A program made the translations under genes and the position numbers. Below, in pieces: positions 1-7,318 of a stretch of DNA of 52,556 nucleotides. Numbering within the stretch: position 1 is the first letter of the stretch; each line of letters begins with the position of its first letter. Under the pieces are notes generated by a model. It did no database searches, was not told where the DNA came from, and saw only the letters and a program-made list of their open reading frames with translations. Origin of the DNA: Caballeronia arvi (GTDB taxonomy: Bacteria; Pseudomonadota; Gammaproteobacteria; Burkholderiales; Burkholderiaceae); NCBI RefSeq assembly GCF_001544695.2, contig NZ_FCOM02000054.1:1-52556 (forward strand). The letters are read 5' to 3'.

Positions 1-32
1 TTCGACGCCTGCCAACACGCGCAGCGGCACCG

Positions 33-63
33 TCACATTCCTGTGATCGATGGCAGGCATCGA
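33..63. promoter_or_regulatory. Pair of short inverted repeats upstream of parM
   Basis: Two adjacent small palindromes precede the ParM gene: TCACA-N4-TGTGA at 33-46, and TCGATG-N5-CATCGA at 47-63. Together they form a compact array about 70 bp ahead of the start codon at 134. ParM-type systems often carry their centromere and autoregulatory operator directly upstream of the operon, so this is a reasonable place for one. The half-sites are too short to be sure. The first palindrome is the reverse order of a CRP site and is not a CRP box. Confidence 0.3.
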
Positions 64-133
64 ATAACCCTTAACGAAATCTGCCACTTTTCGGGCAGAC
101 CGCAAATTGAACATGACCCACTCTGGAGAGCGA

Positions 134-1156
134 ATGAAATCGCACGCAGCAGTCTTCGCCGTCGACGTCGGCTACGGTAATACGAAGGTCGCGTTCCGAA
201 ACGGCTCGGAGGTCGCAAGCCTCATCTTCCCGTCGCTTACCCCGACTTATCAGGAACAAACGATCGCTATCGAGAGCCAGGGGCTGCTGAACGTCCCGAA
301 GACCGTGGCGATCGAATGGAATGGCAAGACCTACGAGGTCGGACCCGGTGTGCCGTTGAGTTCGCGCAACGGCGACGCAGGCGGCACGCTGGCCGATAAC
401 TACTGCACCACCGATAGCTACGCAGCGCTGCTGGGCGGAGCCTTCCACTTTGCGAATATCGACTCCGTTGACCGCCTGGTGCTGGGCCTGCCTGTCAAGA
501 ACTTCCACAAATACGCGGAACACCTGCGCCAAACCTTCACTGGCAAATTGGATTTCGGCAACACTCAAGTCACCGTCGGCCGGGTGATGGTTCTGCCGCA
601 GCCAATCGGCGCGCTCGTGAACTTCACGAAATATCACGAGTTCGACCAAGAGAACCCTCATCTGATCATCGACGTCGGATATTTCACGACCGACTGGGTC
701 GTTGCGACCGGCCTCACGATGGACGAGCGCCGCAGCGGTGGGCATCAGAGCGGCGCCTCGCATTATTTCCAGAAAATCGCAGAGCGCATCAAGGCGAAGC
801 TCAAGGCGTCGCCCGATGGAATAGAACGCATCGACAAGGCAGTACGCGAGGGCAAGAAATACCTGCTCGCCGGACAGGATATCGACCTCGCGCCCTATCG
901 CGCCGAGTCGCAGCCTGTCATCGACGGCACCGTGAAGATCATTCACAACCACATCGGACACACCGAAGATCTCCGCTCGATCGTTCTGACTGGGGGCGGT
1001 GCCGCCCTCTACGCATCGACCATTCGCGCGGAATTTCCTAGTACCCGGATCGACATGATGTCGAATCCAAGCTTCTCGAACGTCAAGGGCTTTTTCGCGG
1101 CCGGAGAAGTGGCGATGATGCGCGAGAAACAGCGTAAGGAGGGCGTTGCTGCATGA
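134..1156 (+). CDS. parM: ParM/StbA-like actin-type plasmid segregation ATPase
   Basis: This 340-residue protein belongs to the bacterial actin-like ATPases that polymerise to push plasmid copies apart. The phosphate-1 loop is DVGYGNTK at about residues 11-18, phosphate-2 is IDVGYFTTD around 178-186, and the adenosine motif LTGGGAA lies near 285-291. Length fits ParM/Alp7A/StbA proteins. I chose the ATG at 134 because GGAGAG sits just upstream; an in-frame ATG at 107 lacks a ribosome site. The stop overlaps the next start by four bases (ATGA), so the two are translationally coupled. A separate ParAB system lies 30 kb away, so this may be a second partition locus. The family call is firm; the specific polymer role is inferred. 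Confidence 0.85.
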   Translation: MKSHAAVFAVDVGYGNTKVAFRNGSEVASLIFPSLTPTYQEQTIAIESQGLLNVPKTVAIEWNGKTYEVGPGVPLSSRNGDAGGTLADNYCTTDSYAALLGGAFHFANIDSVDRLVLGLPVKNFHKYAEHLRQTFTGKLDFGNTQVTVGRVMVLPQPIGALVNFTKYHEFDQENPHLIIDVGYFTTDWVVATGLTMDERRSGGHQSGASHYFQKIAERIKAKLKASPDGIERIDKAVREGKKYLLAGQDIDLAPYRAESQPVIDGTVKIIHNHIGHTEDLRSIVLTGGGAALYASTIRAEFPSTRIDMMSNPSFSNVKGFFAAGEVAMMREKQRKEGVAA

Positions 1157-1512
1157 TGGGATCATTGGAGATCAAGATCACGATCAGCGAGGCCGTCACG
1201 CCCACGTTGTTTAAGGCACTGACCGCCGTCTCCAACCCGAGGCAGCGCGCCGCTCTGCTCAAGCGCCTTGCCGAGGACGCTTTGCGCGCAAGCGTCGCGC
1301 CGGCCCATGCCTCACCTTCGGCGGGTTCCGTCAACAATGACGGCGGCAACACGGAACGAGACACTCCGGCATCTAGCGCGGCTGACTCAATCGCGGTCTC
1401 CGATCATCCAAGCGCCCGAGCCGATCACGCCCCCCTGAAACCGGCGACTCCCAACGAAGAGGAAAGACAGTTCGACTACGCGTTCCTCGCAGACAAGCTC
1501 GGGGATTTCTGA
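1153..1512 (+). CDS. Putative ParM partner (StbB/ParR-like small protein)
   Basis: This 119-residue protein overlaps the end of parM by four bases. The first ~45 residues look folded, with a short beta-like start (LEIKITIS) followed by a basic helix pair containing PRQRAALLKRLAED. Residues ~50-100 are Ala/Pro/Ser-rich and probably disordered, and the end (FDYAFLADKLGDF) is acidic and aromatic, as in adaptors whose tail docks on an actin-like filament. StbA-like genes are usually followed by a small DNA-binding adaptor, which supports that role here. No family motif is diagnostic, so the function is inferred from position. Confidence 0.55.
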   Translation: MMGSLEIKITISEAVTPTLFKALTAVSNPRQRAALLKRLAEDALRASVAPAHASPSAGSVNNDGGNTERDTPASSAADSIAVSDHPSARADHAPLKPATPNEEERQFDYAFLADKLGDF

Positions 1513-1663
1513 AGCTTGATCACGGCGACACGTGTCTCGCATATCTTGCTTATCGAGCGCGGTCGCCGTTCCAATTCGCAGAGCGGCTTGACTTTAGAGC
1601 GTGCGTGGCACGATGAATTCATGGGTCGAACGACACGACCTACAACGCTACGGAGATCTGTAC

Positions 1664-1816
1664 ATGACCCTTCTCGACACTATCGTGCAACTGGACTGGA
1701 ACCGCGCTGCTCGCATGTGGGTGTTCATTGCTGGCGCACTTGCCGCGTGTGAGGCAGCCTACCTGTTCCACCGCGCATTCATTGCCTACAGGAAAGGAGC
1801 TGACGATGTACGCTAA
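1664..1816 (+). CDS. Small single-pass membrane protein
   Basis: This is a 50-residue protein starting at the ATG at 1664, which follows a GGAG at a good distance. An ATG further upstream (1601) lacks one. One hydrophobic segment runs over about residues 17-33 (MWVFIAGALAACEAAYL), followed by a short charged tail. The end overlaps the next gene by 11 bases, suggesting co-translation. I do not recognise the family. Confidence 0.5.
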   Translation: MTLLDTIVQLDWNRAARMWVFIAGALAACEAAYLFHRAFIAYRKGADDVR

Positions 1817-2042
1817 GTTCATGGCCCTGCCCTTCGTCACGCGTCGCGTGCTGATCGCGATCGCTCTCTTCTTTCTCACCTTCATTTCGGTGCACCTGCC
1901 GAAGAACGGTTTCAGCGAGACGCTGTGCATCGGATCGTTGTTCGCCTTGCTCTGGGCCGTCGGCATTCTCGTCCCGGTTCTCAAGATCACGTTTTTTGTG
2001 CTGCGGTGGGTGTTGAGATACCACGTCTTGTTCAAGTACTGA
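1806..2042 (+). CDS. Small two-pass membrane protein
   Basis: This is a 78-residue protein from the ATG at 1806, preceded by AAAGGAG. Two hydrophobic segments lie at about residues 16-30 and 40-65, and the C-terminus is basic (VLRYHVLFKY). It overlaps the upstream 50-residue membrane protein and is followed by a strong hairpin terminator, so the pair forms the end of this short plus-strand unit. No function is apparent. Confidence 0.55.
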   Translation: MYAKFMALPFVTRRVLIAIALFFLTFISVHLPKNGFSETLCIGSLFALLWAVGILVPVLKITFFVLRWVLRYHVLFKY

Positions 2043-2062
2043 CAAATGCGAGCGACCAAAAA

Positions 2063-2085
2063 AAAACCCGGCCAAGCCGGGTTTT
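2063..2085. terminator. Bidirectional rho-independent terminator
   Basis: A GC-rich stem, ACCCGGC paired with GCCGGGT, is flanked by an A-run on the left and TTTT on the right. It can therefore end transcription from both sides: the parM group on the plus strand, and the ssb-primase group, whose last gene stops at 2101 on the minus strand. Confidence 0.8.
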
Positions 2086-2100
2086 GTCGAAATGATGTGC

Positions 2101-2325
2101 TCAGTGCAGCAGAGACACACCTTGTGCGCTCGCCTGTCGGCGAATGCAATAGAACCATGCAGTCTCGAGCGTGACGCCCTGCTTCTCGAGTCGTGCGCTG
2201 CCGCCTTGTCCTCGATCGATCACGTCGTACGCCTCTGCTTCCGATTTTCCGACTCTGACCGAGCCGTTCCCCACTCCGGACGTTGCGACGATCTGATAGC
2301 GGCCGACAATCATGCTGAAGCTCAT
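2101..2325 (-). CDS. Hypothetical protein at the end of the primase operon
   Basis: This 74-residue protein starts with ATG at 2325, just after a GAGAAGAGGAA stretch that can act as ribosome site. The sequence begins MSFSMIVGRYQIVATSG and includes a short SEAEAYDVIDRGQ segment. It is probably a small soluble alpha/beta protein. It lies about 100 bp downstream of the primase gene and just before the shared terminator. I do not recognise it. Confidence 0.5.
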   Translation of the reverse strand: MSFSMIVGRYQIVATSGVGNGSVRVGKSEAEAYDVIDRGQGGSARLEKQGVTLETAWFYCIRRQASAQGVSLLH

Positions 2326-2427
2326 TTCCTCTTCTCCATTGGAATAGCTCGGGCGGATTGCGGCCCCAGCGGGGACGAATCCCCACCGGGCGAAAGTTAC
2401 AGTTAGCGGCGTAAGCGCCGGGGAAAA

Positions 2428-3513
2428 TTAAACGTGCGCGGCTTCCCGCTCCGCTCGGCGCATGGGTACCGCGGGCGCGGCATGCTGATTTCCGTGAGCT
2501 GCGAACCACTCGTCCGCGAAGTCGGTCTCCCGTTTCTTCGGACGATGAATCAACACTGTGTACCCTTCGGCACGCAGGCGTTTTGCGAGCTTCAACGCGG
2601 CGTCAACCCCAGGCGACTTGCCTGTGCGAGGATCGACAGCGTCGAAGTCGGCGAAGATATGAACGACGCGGATGCCGAGGCCCTCCGGTACAACGAAGTC
2701 GGCAAGAAGGATTCGATTCAGGCAATACCAGACCGGCACACCAAACAGCATGTGCGCGGCGTAAGCCGTTTCAAGACCCTCCGCGACGCCGATTTCCCCG
2801 TCGACCGGATCCATCAGCCGGACTGCGCCGCCGTTGAGCTTGTGAAGCGTCACGTCGTTCAATTTAGCCGGCAGGATCTCGCCATCGTTAGTGACGATCG
2901 TCGCCTTCGCCACCGTCGAGCGTTCGAGGAACGTCCGGTGCAGTGTGCCAAGGCGGCCGTCCGGCAGCGTAAAGCGAGCGATGATGCCCGGCCACTGGCC
3001 GATCACCTTCTTCTCGTGCCGATAGTCGAGCATCGCCTGGCGCAGAGCCTGCGACGGCGGCGCCGTCAAACCCGGAACCCGCGCGCGCAAATAGCGCGGC
3101 ACCAATCCGTCGGATCCGATGAGCGTCGCGCGATCCCACATCGAATCGAGCCGCTTGCGCGCCCATTCGGGGTCGACTTTTCGGCCGGGAGCCGGGCCCG
3201 CCGCCTGCTGCGCTCGACACTGTCGAGCCTCAGCAAGCGATCCACCTTCGAGCTCGAGCATCAATTCACGGAAGCTCATGCCCGCTACCTTGCAAATGAG
3301 CTCAAACCCGTCGCCGGCTTTGGGGTCACCGTTGTTGCATTTGCGGCATACCCAATCGCCGCGGCCGCGTTTGTTGTCGTAAGTGAAGCGGTCGTTACCG
3401 CCGCAGACGGGACACGATCCGCTCTTCCCGGTCAGTGAGCTTTCCGGCACTCCATACTTATGGAGTAACGTAACCCACTGTTCCGGGGACAGCTTGAGTC
3501 TCTTTACATTCAT
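2428..3513 (-). CDS. Zinc-finger/Toprim DNA primase (P4-like, plasmid type)
   Basis: This 361-residue primase probably makes RNA primers for plasmid replication or for the transferred strand. The N-terminal zinc ribbon is C34-C37 and C56-C59 (CPVCGG and CRKC). The Toprim-like domain carries the acidic EGLET motif at 245-249 and ADFD at 288-291. The usual downstream helicase domain of P4 alpha or Gp4 is absent, so this is a stand-alone primase. The ATG at 3513 follows GGAG at the right distance; an ATG 129 bases upstream does not. It lies behind ssb in the same direction, which fits a replication or conjugative leading-region cluster. The call as primase is solid; whether it is required for replication is not known. 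Confidence 0.8.
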   Translation of the reverse strand: MNVKRLKLSPEQWVTLLHKYGVPESSLTGKSGSCPVCGGNDRFTYDNKRGRGDWVCRKCNNGDPKAGDGFELICKVAGMSFRELMLELEGGSLAEARQCRAQQAAGPAPGRKVDPEWARKRLDSMWDRATLIGSDGLVPRYLRARVPGLTAPPSQALRQAMLDYRHEKKVIGQWPGIIARFTLPDGRLGTLHRTFLERSTVAKATIVTNDGEILPAKLNDVTLHKLNGGAVRLMDPVDGEIGVAEGLETAYAAHMLFGVPVWYCLNRILLADFVVPEGLGIRVVHIFADFDAVDPRTGKSPGVDAALKLAKRLRAEGYTVLIHRPKKRETDFADEWFAAHGNQHAAPAVPMRRAEREAAHV

Positions 3514-3694
3514 TGTCACTCCGTAGTGGCGTGGTTGAGGGTCGATGCCTGAACAGGCGGTGAAACAGTGCTCAAAAAGGCTGTCTGCTCGCGCGCACAA
3601 CGTTCGCGGCGAACAGCTTTTTTCAGCACAGGTGTTGCGCAAAAATGATTGATACGCGGGCCGCGCGAGGAGAAACGGACGCTTCGCGGTTCCG

Positions 3695-3712
3695 CCGGCC
3701 CAAGGGGGCCGG
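3695..3712. other. GC-rich hairpin between primase and ssb
   Basis: The inverted repeat CCGGCCC / GGGCCGG has a four-base loop and no T-run. It lies in the 250-bp gap between the ssb stop and the primase start, so it may be a processing or attenuation structure in the minus-strand transcript. Its function is not visible from the sequence. Confidence 0.35.
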
Positions 3713-3723
3713 ACAGAACAACT

Positions 3724-3764
3724 AAGGTGAGGTGTTACGGGAAAGAAGGTGAGGAACTACGGGA
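3724..3764. repeat. Two 19-bp direct repeats spaced 22 bp
   Basis: AAGGTGAGG-N3-TACGGGA occurs at 3724-3742 and again at 3746-3764, identical except within a three-base internal segment. A 22-bp period is two helical turns and resembles iteron spacing. The repeats sit immediately next to the ssb stop codon and ahead of the primase. With only two copies, this could be an operator or a relic of a larger array. Confidence 0.45.
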
Positions 3765-4328
3765 TCAGATCGCAGCCCATTCACGACCCTTTAAATATGG
3801 GCGAAAAGGAATGTCATCCATGTCTGCGAAGCCACCGCCCCCGCCAAACGAGCCAGACGATTGGGACGCACGCGAGGTCGAAGCAGCAGGAGCCGGACCA
3901 CCAGAAGCCGGTCGACCATTCTCCTGGCGACCCTGACGCTGCGATCGCGGCGACTCAAAGTCGTCTGCGCTCGATGAGCCACGCTCGCCAGTTGCTCGAC
4001 CACCGAGCATCTGCATCTGGTCCGCGACGATCTCGGTCGAATACCGCTCCTGTCCAGCTTGGTCCGTCCACTTTCGTGTGCGGATCCTGCCTTCGACGTA
4101 CACCGATGAGCCTTTCTTCAGATACTCGTTGACGATCTCGGCCAGCCGGCCGAAGAACGACACGCGATGCCACTCGGTCAACTCCTTCATCTCGCCGGAT
4201 GACTTGTCCTTGTAACGGTCGGTCGTTGCCAGTCTGATATTGGCCACCGCGTCGCCGCTGGGCAGGTAGCGCGTTTCGGGATCAGCCCCGAGGTTGCCCA
4301 CGAGAATGACTTTGTTAACTGATGCCAT
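3765..4328 (-). CDS. ssb: Single-stranded DNA-binding protein with extended C-terminus
   Basis: This 187-residue SSB has an OB-fold over about residues 3-110 (NKVILVGNLGADPETRY, then EWHRVSFFGRLAEI and the GSSVYVEG strand). A Gly/Ser/Gln-rich linker follows, and then the acidic tip. The ATG at 4328 follows AGGAG. In most SSBs the chain ends at DDIPF, which recruits partner proteins. Here MDDIPF is followed by twelve more residues (RPYLKGREWAAI), so the tip is internal. Plasmid SSBs support conjugal entry and replication. Neighbours are the primase downstream and a KfrB-like protein upstream. The family call is certain; the effect of the tail is unknown. Confidence 0.93.
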   Translation of the reverse strand: MASVNKVILVGNLGADPETRYLPSGDAVANIRLATTDRYKDKSSGEMKELTEWHRVSFFGRLAEIVNEYLKKGSSVYVEGRIRTRKWTDQAGQERYSTEIVADQMQMLGGRATGERGSSSADDFESPRSQRQGRQENGRPASGGPAPAASTSRASQSSGSFGGGGGFADMDDIPFRPYLKGREWAAI

Positions 4329-4338
4329 GAGAGGCTCC

Positions 4339-5163
4339 TTAAGATTTTTTGATGGACCATAGCCACTTATCCCACAGCACTTGCGCGCCGCGGGCATCGA
4401 GCTTCGGTCTTCCACGTTTATCAACAGCGGGCACCTTGGTTTTGCCAACGCGCCTGACTTCTACACGATCACCGACTCTGCAATTTGCTTCCGCGATCGC
4501 GTCGCGAAGGCCCTCGCCTTGCACGACGTCTGTTCCGCCGCGGTGCTGAAGCGTGATGCAGAACGACTCGTAGGTTTTCCCAGGGCGCTTGCCATCGGGA
4601 AACTCCTTTTCGCCCCACTCTTTCAACACGCCGTATCGGGGGCGCTCGGTCCGCTCGGGCCGCTCGGGCCGTTTAGGTGCTTCGCTCGGCGCTTCGCTCG
4701 CCTGAGGTGCCGGAACCGATACGACAGCGTCCACGATCGCATCGTCACGCTCGCGGAACTTTCGCGGCTCCAGCTCGGACCGCTTGCGCGATGGCGCGGG
4801 GGAACCCCCATCGGACTCGGCTGGCTGAGCTTCCCTGATCGCTGTGGCGATCGCATCCGTCAGCGTGCCGGTGTGCTCACGCAGCACTTCCCAGTGCGGC
4901 GCAAGTGATGGCATCAACTTCATGCCGACGGCGGTTTGCTTGAGTTCGAAGTCGAATGCCGGGAGGAACTGGACAACCACGCCTCCCTCATCGCGAAAGA
5001 GCATCGCTTGGCCGGCAACGTTGACGTGACGCTCATTGCGCGCACCTTGCCCAACGACAACGGGAGCCGGTCGCGCACTCGAGCGTGCATCCGGTCGTGG
5101 TTGCGCCGGGGACGCGGTGCCGAAGAGACTGCCGAGCATCCGCCCGAAGGTAAATGTGCTCAT
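4339..5163 (-). CDS. Hypothetical protein with KfrB-like C-terminal motif
   Basis: This 274-residue protein ends ten bases before ssb. Residues 1-90 contain a beta-rich segment (VNVAGQAMLFRDEGGVVVQF). The middle, ~110-180, is low-complexity and charged, with a PERPERTERP repeat. Residues ~195-245 contain G-E-G-L-R-D-A-I and then GDRVEVRRVGKTKV. This resembles the G-x-x-L-x-x-A ... GD-x-V-x-x-x-x-x-G pattern of the KfrB-type domain found in plasmid TraC primases, relaxases and KfrB proteins. That link is from motif memory and is tentative. Position next to ssb and primase supports a plasmid DNA-processing role. Confidence 0.55.
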   Translation of the reverse strand: MSTFTFGRMLGSLFGTASPAQPRPDARSSARPAPVVVGQGARNERHVNVAGQAMLFRDEGGVVVQFLPAFDFELKQTAVGMKLMPSLAPHWEVLREHTGTLTDAIATAIREAQPAESDGGSPAPSRKRSELEPRKFRERDDAIVDAVVSVPAPQASEAPSEAPKRPERPERTERPRYGVLKEWGEKEFPDGKRPGKTYESFCITLQHRGGTDVVQGEGLRDAIAEANCRVGDRVEVRRVGKTKVPAVDKRGRPKLDARGAQVLWDKWLWSIKKS

Positions 5164-5172
5164 GCTGGCCTT

Positions 5173-5607
5173 CTACAACAGGGTGCCGAAACTGTCGCGA
5201 CGCACCTCTTCCATGTCGCGCTTGAGTAGCGGGTTGCTCAGTATGACGTCTTGCAGGATTTCAGGATCGGCGCCGTTGATCTGGCAGACGAACCGGTACG
5301 GCAATGCGCCGTTCCAGAACTCCATGACCCACCCGAGCGTCGCCCGGTAGTCGTCGAGATCGAGTTTCTTCCTATTTTTGAGTCGCTCGCTGAACAATGC
5401 GGCGCAGTCCATCAGCGACTCGGGCATGTTGTCGCCGCGCCGGCTCTCTGTTGCTAGACTGATCAGCGCGTCGACCATCTTGTTTGTCACCGCCTCGCTC
5501 CAGAACTGCGGATCGGGCAAGGGATCTGGCTTGGCTTGAACACGGGTGACCGGCGCCGGGGGCGCGTCGAACATGTCCAGTTGCCATGCTGCGACTTCCG
5601 TAAGCAT
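5173..5607 (-). CDS. Hypothetical protein, first gene of the ssb operon
   Basis: This is a 144-residue soluble protein starting at the ATG at 5607, which follows GGAG. A longer reading frame upstream lacks a usable start. The body is helical and rich in acidic and Leu residues (DNMPESLMDCAALFSERL, LDLDDYRATLGWVMEFWNG). It stops nine bases before the KfrB-like gene, so it heads the minus-strand unit running through ssb to the primase. No family recognised. Confidence 0.55.
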   Translation of the reverse strand: MLTEVAAWQLDMFDAPPAPVTRVQAKPDPLPDPQFWSEAVTNKMVDALISLATESRRGDNMPESLMDCAALFSERLKNRKKLDLDDYRATLGWVMEFWNGALPYRFVCQINGADPEILQDVILSNPLLKRDMEEVRRDSFGTLL

Positions 5608-5672
5608 GGGAATCTCCGGATGAACGGGAAACCCATGCCCGCAACGGGAGGATTTCCCGTTGGGGGTGACGA

Positions 5673-5701
5673 TCAAGACCGCCCATGAGGGGCGGTCTTG
5701 A
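5673..5701. terminator. Strong hairpin, possible terminator
   Basis: An 11-bp perfect inverted repeat, TCAAGACCGCC / GGCGGTCTTGA, encloses a seven-base loop. It lies just past the stop of the 99-residue membrane protein on the minus strand and upstream of the ssb operon. There is no long T-run on either side, so it may be an inefficient terminator or a processing hairpin. A second, smaller hairpin (AACGGGA / TCCCGTT) lies at 5643-5661. Confidence 0.5.
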
Positions 5702-5717
5702 CGTTCAGGCGTAGCGA

Positions 5718-6017
5718 CTAGTCGTCGGTGCCTGTCTTGAGCGGGATGACCACTGCGGATTTCGCGTACTGACGCTTGATCGGCGTGACCTTCGCTTCTG
5801 CCGGGGCCGGCGAAGCAACAGCAGCCGTCGGCGCTTTCGTTTCTTCCATTTTGTCCTCCTTCAACGAGGCCTTGATGGATCGCTTGATCCAGGTGGCAAC
5901 GGCGAAGGAAACGAACAGAAACGCGAAGAAGGAGTGCGCCGCGAACCACAACGCAAAACACACTGCGACCAACCAAGCGGGCGATTTGATCGCCTTGAAG
6001 ACCAACTGCTTCGGCAT
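5718..6017 (-). CDS. Small membrane protein with Pro/Ala-rich tail
   Basis: This is a 99-residue protein from the ATG at 6017, which follows GGAGAG. A hydrophobic hairpin spans about residues 13-41 (AWLVAVCFALWFAAHSFFAFLFVSFAVATW), followed by the basic KRSIKASLKE. The C-terminal half is Ala/Pro-rich and probably cytoplasmic and disordered. It is separated from the ssb operon by a strong hairpin. The family is not recognised. Confidence 0.55.
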   Translation of the reverse strand: MPKQLVFKAIKSPAWLVAVCFALWFAAHSFFAFLFVSFAVATWIKRSIKASLKEDKMEETKAPTAAVASPAPAEAKVTPIKRQYAKSAVVIPLKTGTDD

Positions 6018-6396
6018 TTTTCTCTCCAGAAAAACTGACGCACAAGGGGGATGTCCAGCCGGTACAGCGCTGGATGGTTTTCGATGCTCGATTGAGCAGG
6101 GAAAAACGGCGCGCGGAGAGACGCTTTCGTCACGGCTCGACAAGGCGTGGCGAAAGCATCAGTGCGGAGGAAGGAAGATCGAGCAGTCGCGATACCTATC
6201 GCGATGCTTTTCGTCGATGCGTCCAGGACGCGGGGATGAAATCGAATTTACGCGAACTGGGCAAGCCCGTGCAGGCGAAAGCTCGCAAAAACAGACCGCC
6301 TTTCGAAGACGGCATTCTGTTTTATCGCCATTTTGCGCGCCTTGACAATGCGACGCGGGTGTCATGCTGGTCACAGATTAACTCACCCGAACAACC
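6018..6396. other. Intergenic region with a possible promoter
   Basis: This 380-base spacer lies between the divergent small membrane protein and the NERD-domain gene. I see no convincing gene. A perfect -35 hexamer TTGACA lies at 6342-6347, but the segment 16-18 bases downstream has only a poor -10, so any promoter there may need an activator. Reading frames through the spacer have no ribosome site and no protein-like composition. Confidence 0.4.
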
Positions 6397-7098
6397 ATGC
6401 TTGTCGAAATCATCCTCGCCGTCGGCGCCTACTGTATCTACCGAGGCCGCAAGAAACGCCGTAAGCAAGACGCTGGCTCGCCCCTCCCCCTCCCAAATCG
6501 ACGTTCCGACGCAATCGGTGCAGCCGGTGAGGCTGCGGCGCAGGCTGAGCTTCGAAAAACGCTGTACTGGCTTTGCGGCAACGATTTCTATCTTCATGAC
6601 GGGCCGCTCGTGATCGAGCATGCGCCAGGCACGGACTTTCCGACCGCCGAGATCGACCACCTCGCCGTGACGCCCTTTGGCATCTTCATCTTCGAGACGA
6701 AACACTGGTCGGGCCACATCGCCCCGTCCACTCGCGCGGGAAAGCTGACGCGTTCAGCGCCGAGCGGGCAGAAGGACGAGCGGCGCTCGCCCATCGATCA
6801 AAACCGAACCAAGCTGCGATTTCTCCGCGACCAATTGCCCCCGATCTGGCCGGTGCGCGGCGCTGGGCTATTGACATCGCCCGAGGCCGTGCTCGATCCC
6901 GATCTATCAACCGACCTGCTGGCTCCGGCCGACTTGCGACAGTGGCTCCGCATGCAACGAGACGCCTTCGCAGGTGCCAAGCCCATCTGCGTCGAAGTGG
7001 CGAAAAAAGCAGTGCTCCTGCTGGCGGACGACTCTCAGATGGCACTGCAAAAGCACAAAGCGATCGTAATTAGGGCCGGCTTGGGGATGTTGTATTAG
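6397..7098 (+). CDS. NERD-domain protein (nuclease-related domain), membrane-anchored
   Basis: This 233-residue protein starts with a short hydrophobic segment (MLVEIILAVGAYCIYRG) followed by a very basic stretch, probably a membrane anchor. The NERD domain spans about 38-150. The helix GAAGEAAAQAELRKTL is followed by AEIDHLAVTPFGIFIFETKHWSGHI, which carries the acidic E-I-D and E-x-K residues typical of restriction-endonuclease-like folds. NERD proteins are found on many plasmids and are thought to act on DNA or RNA; no substrate can be read from the sequence. No good ribosome site is visible at the ATG. It stands alone, with a 220-base gap to the next gene. Confidence 0.8.
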   Translation: MLVEIILAVGAYCIYRGRKKRRKQDAGSPLPLPNRRSDAIGAAGEAAAQAELRKTLYWLCGNDFYLHDGPLVIEHAPGTDFPTAEIDHLAVTPFGIFIFETKHWSGHIAPSTRAGKLTRSAPSGQKDERRSPIDQNRTKLRFLRDQLPPIWPVRGAGLLTSPEAVLDPDLSTDLLAPADLRQWLRMQRDAFAGAKPICVEVAKKAVLLLADDSQMALQKHKAIVIRAGLGMLY

Positions 7099-7111
7099 TC
7101 ATACGATTTCA

Positions 7112-7148
7112 TTAGACGCAAGCTTCAAATTACATTTCTTGTGTCTAA
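7112..7148. promoter_or_regulatory. Inverted repeat, possible operator upstream of the FlhDC-like cassette
   Basis: TTAGACGCAAG at 7112-7122 is mirrored by CTTGTGTCTAA at 7138-7148. The arms match at 10 of 11 positions and are separated by 15 AT-rich bases. It lies in the 220-bp non-coding gap ahead of the three-gene cassette at 7319-10328. Its length and spacing suit a dimer-of-dimers repressor or activator site. A related TAGAC/GTCTA core appears in the parA promoter region at 30634. Confidence 0.45.
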
Positions 7149-7318
7149 ATGTTACTAAAGTGTTTCATGAATAGACCGTTAAACGTTTGCGAACATGCAG
7201 CAGCGACGCCCCTCTTCCATATCTGGATTGAAAGAGGGGGTGAAAAGAGCGTCTTTCGGCGAAAAACGCCAGAAGGCGGTCGTTACGATTGGTTACTTGC
7301 ACGGAATAAGAGGTTGAG

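Noticed and set aside
33..46. Possible CRP binding site
   Set aside because: The half-sites are in the order TCACA-N4-TGTGA, the reverse of the CRP consensus TGTGA-N6-TCACA.
71..1165. Long open frame on the minus strand opposite parM
   Set aside because: It is the reverse-strand shadow of the ParM gene in high-GC DNA, rich in Arg/Val/Asp, with no motif and no ribosome site.
5673..5701. Intrinsic terminator with full confidence
   Set aside because: The stem is strong but neither side has a proper T-run, so I kept it only as a possible terminator.
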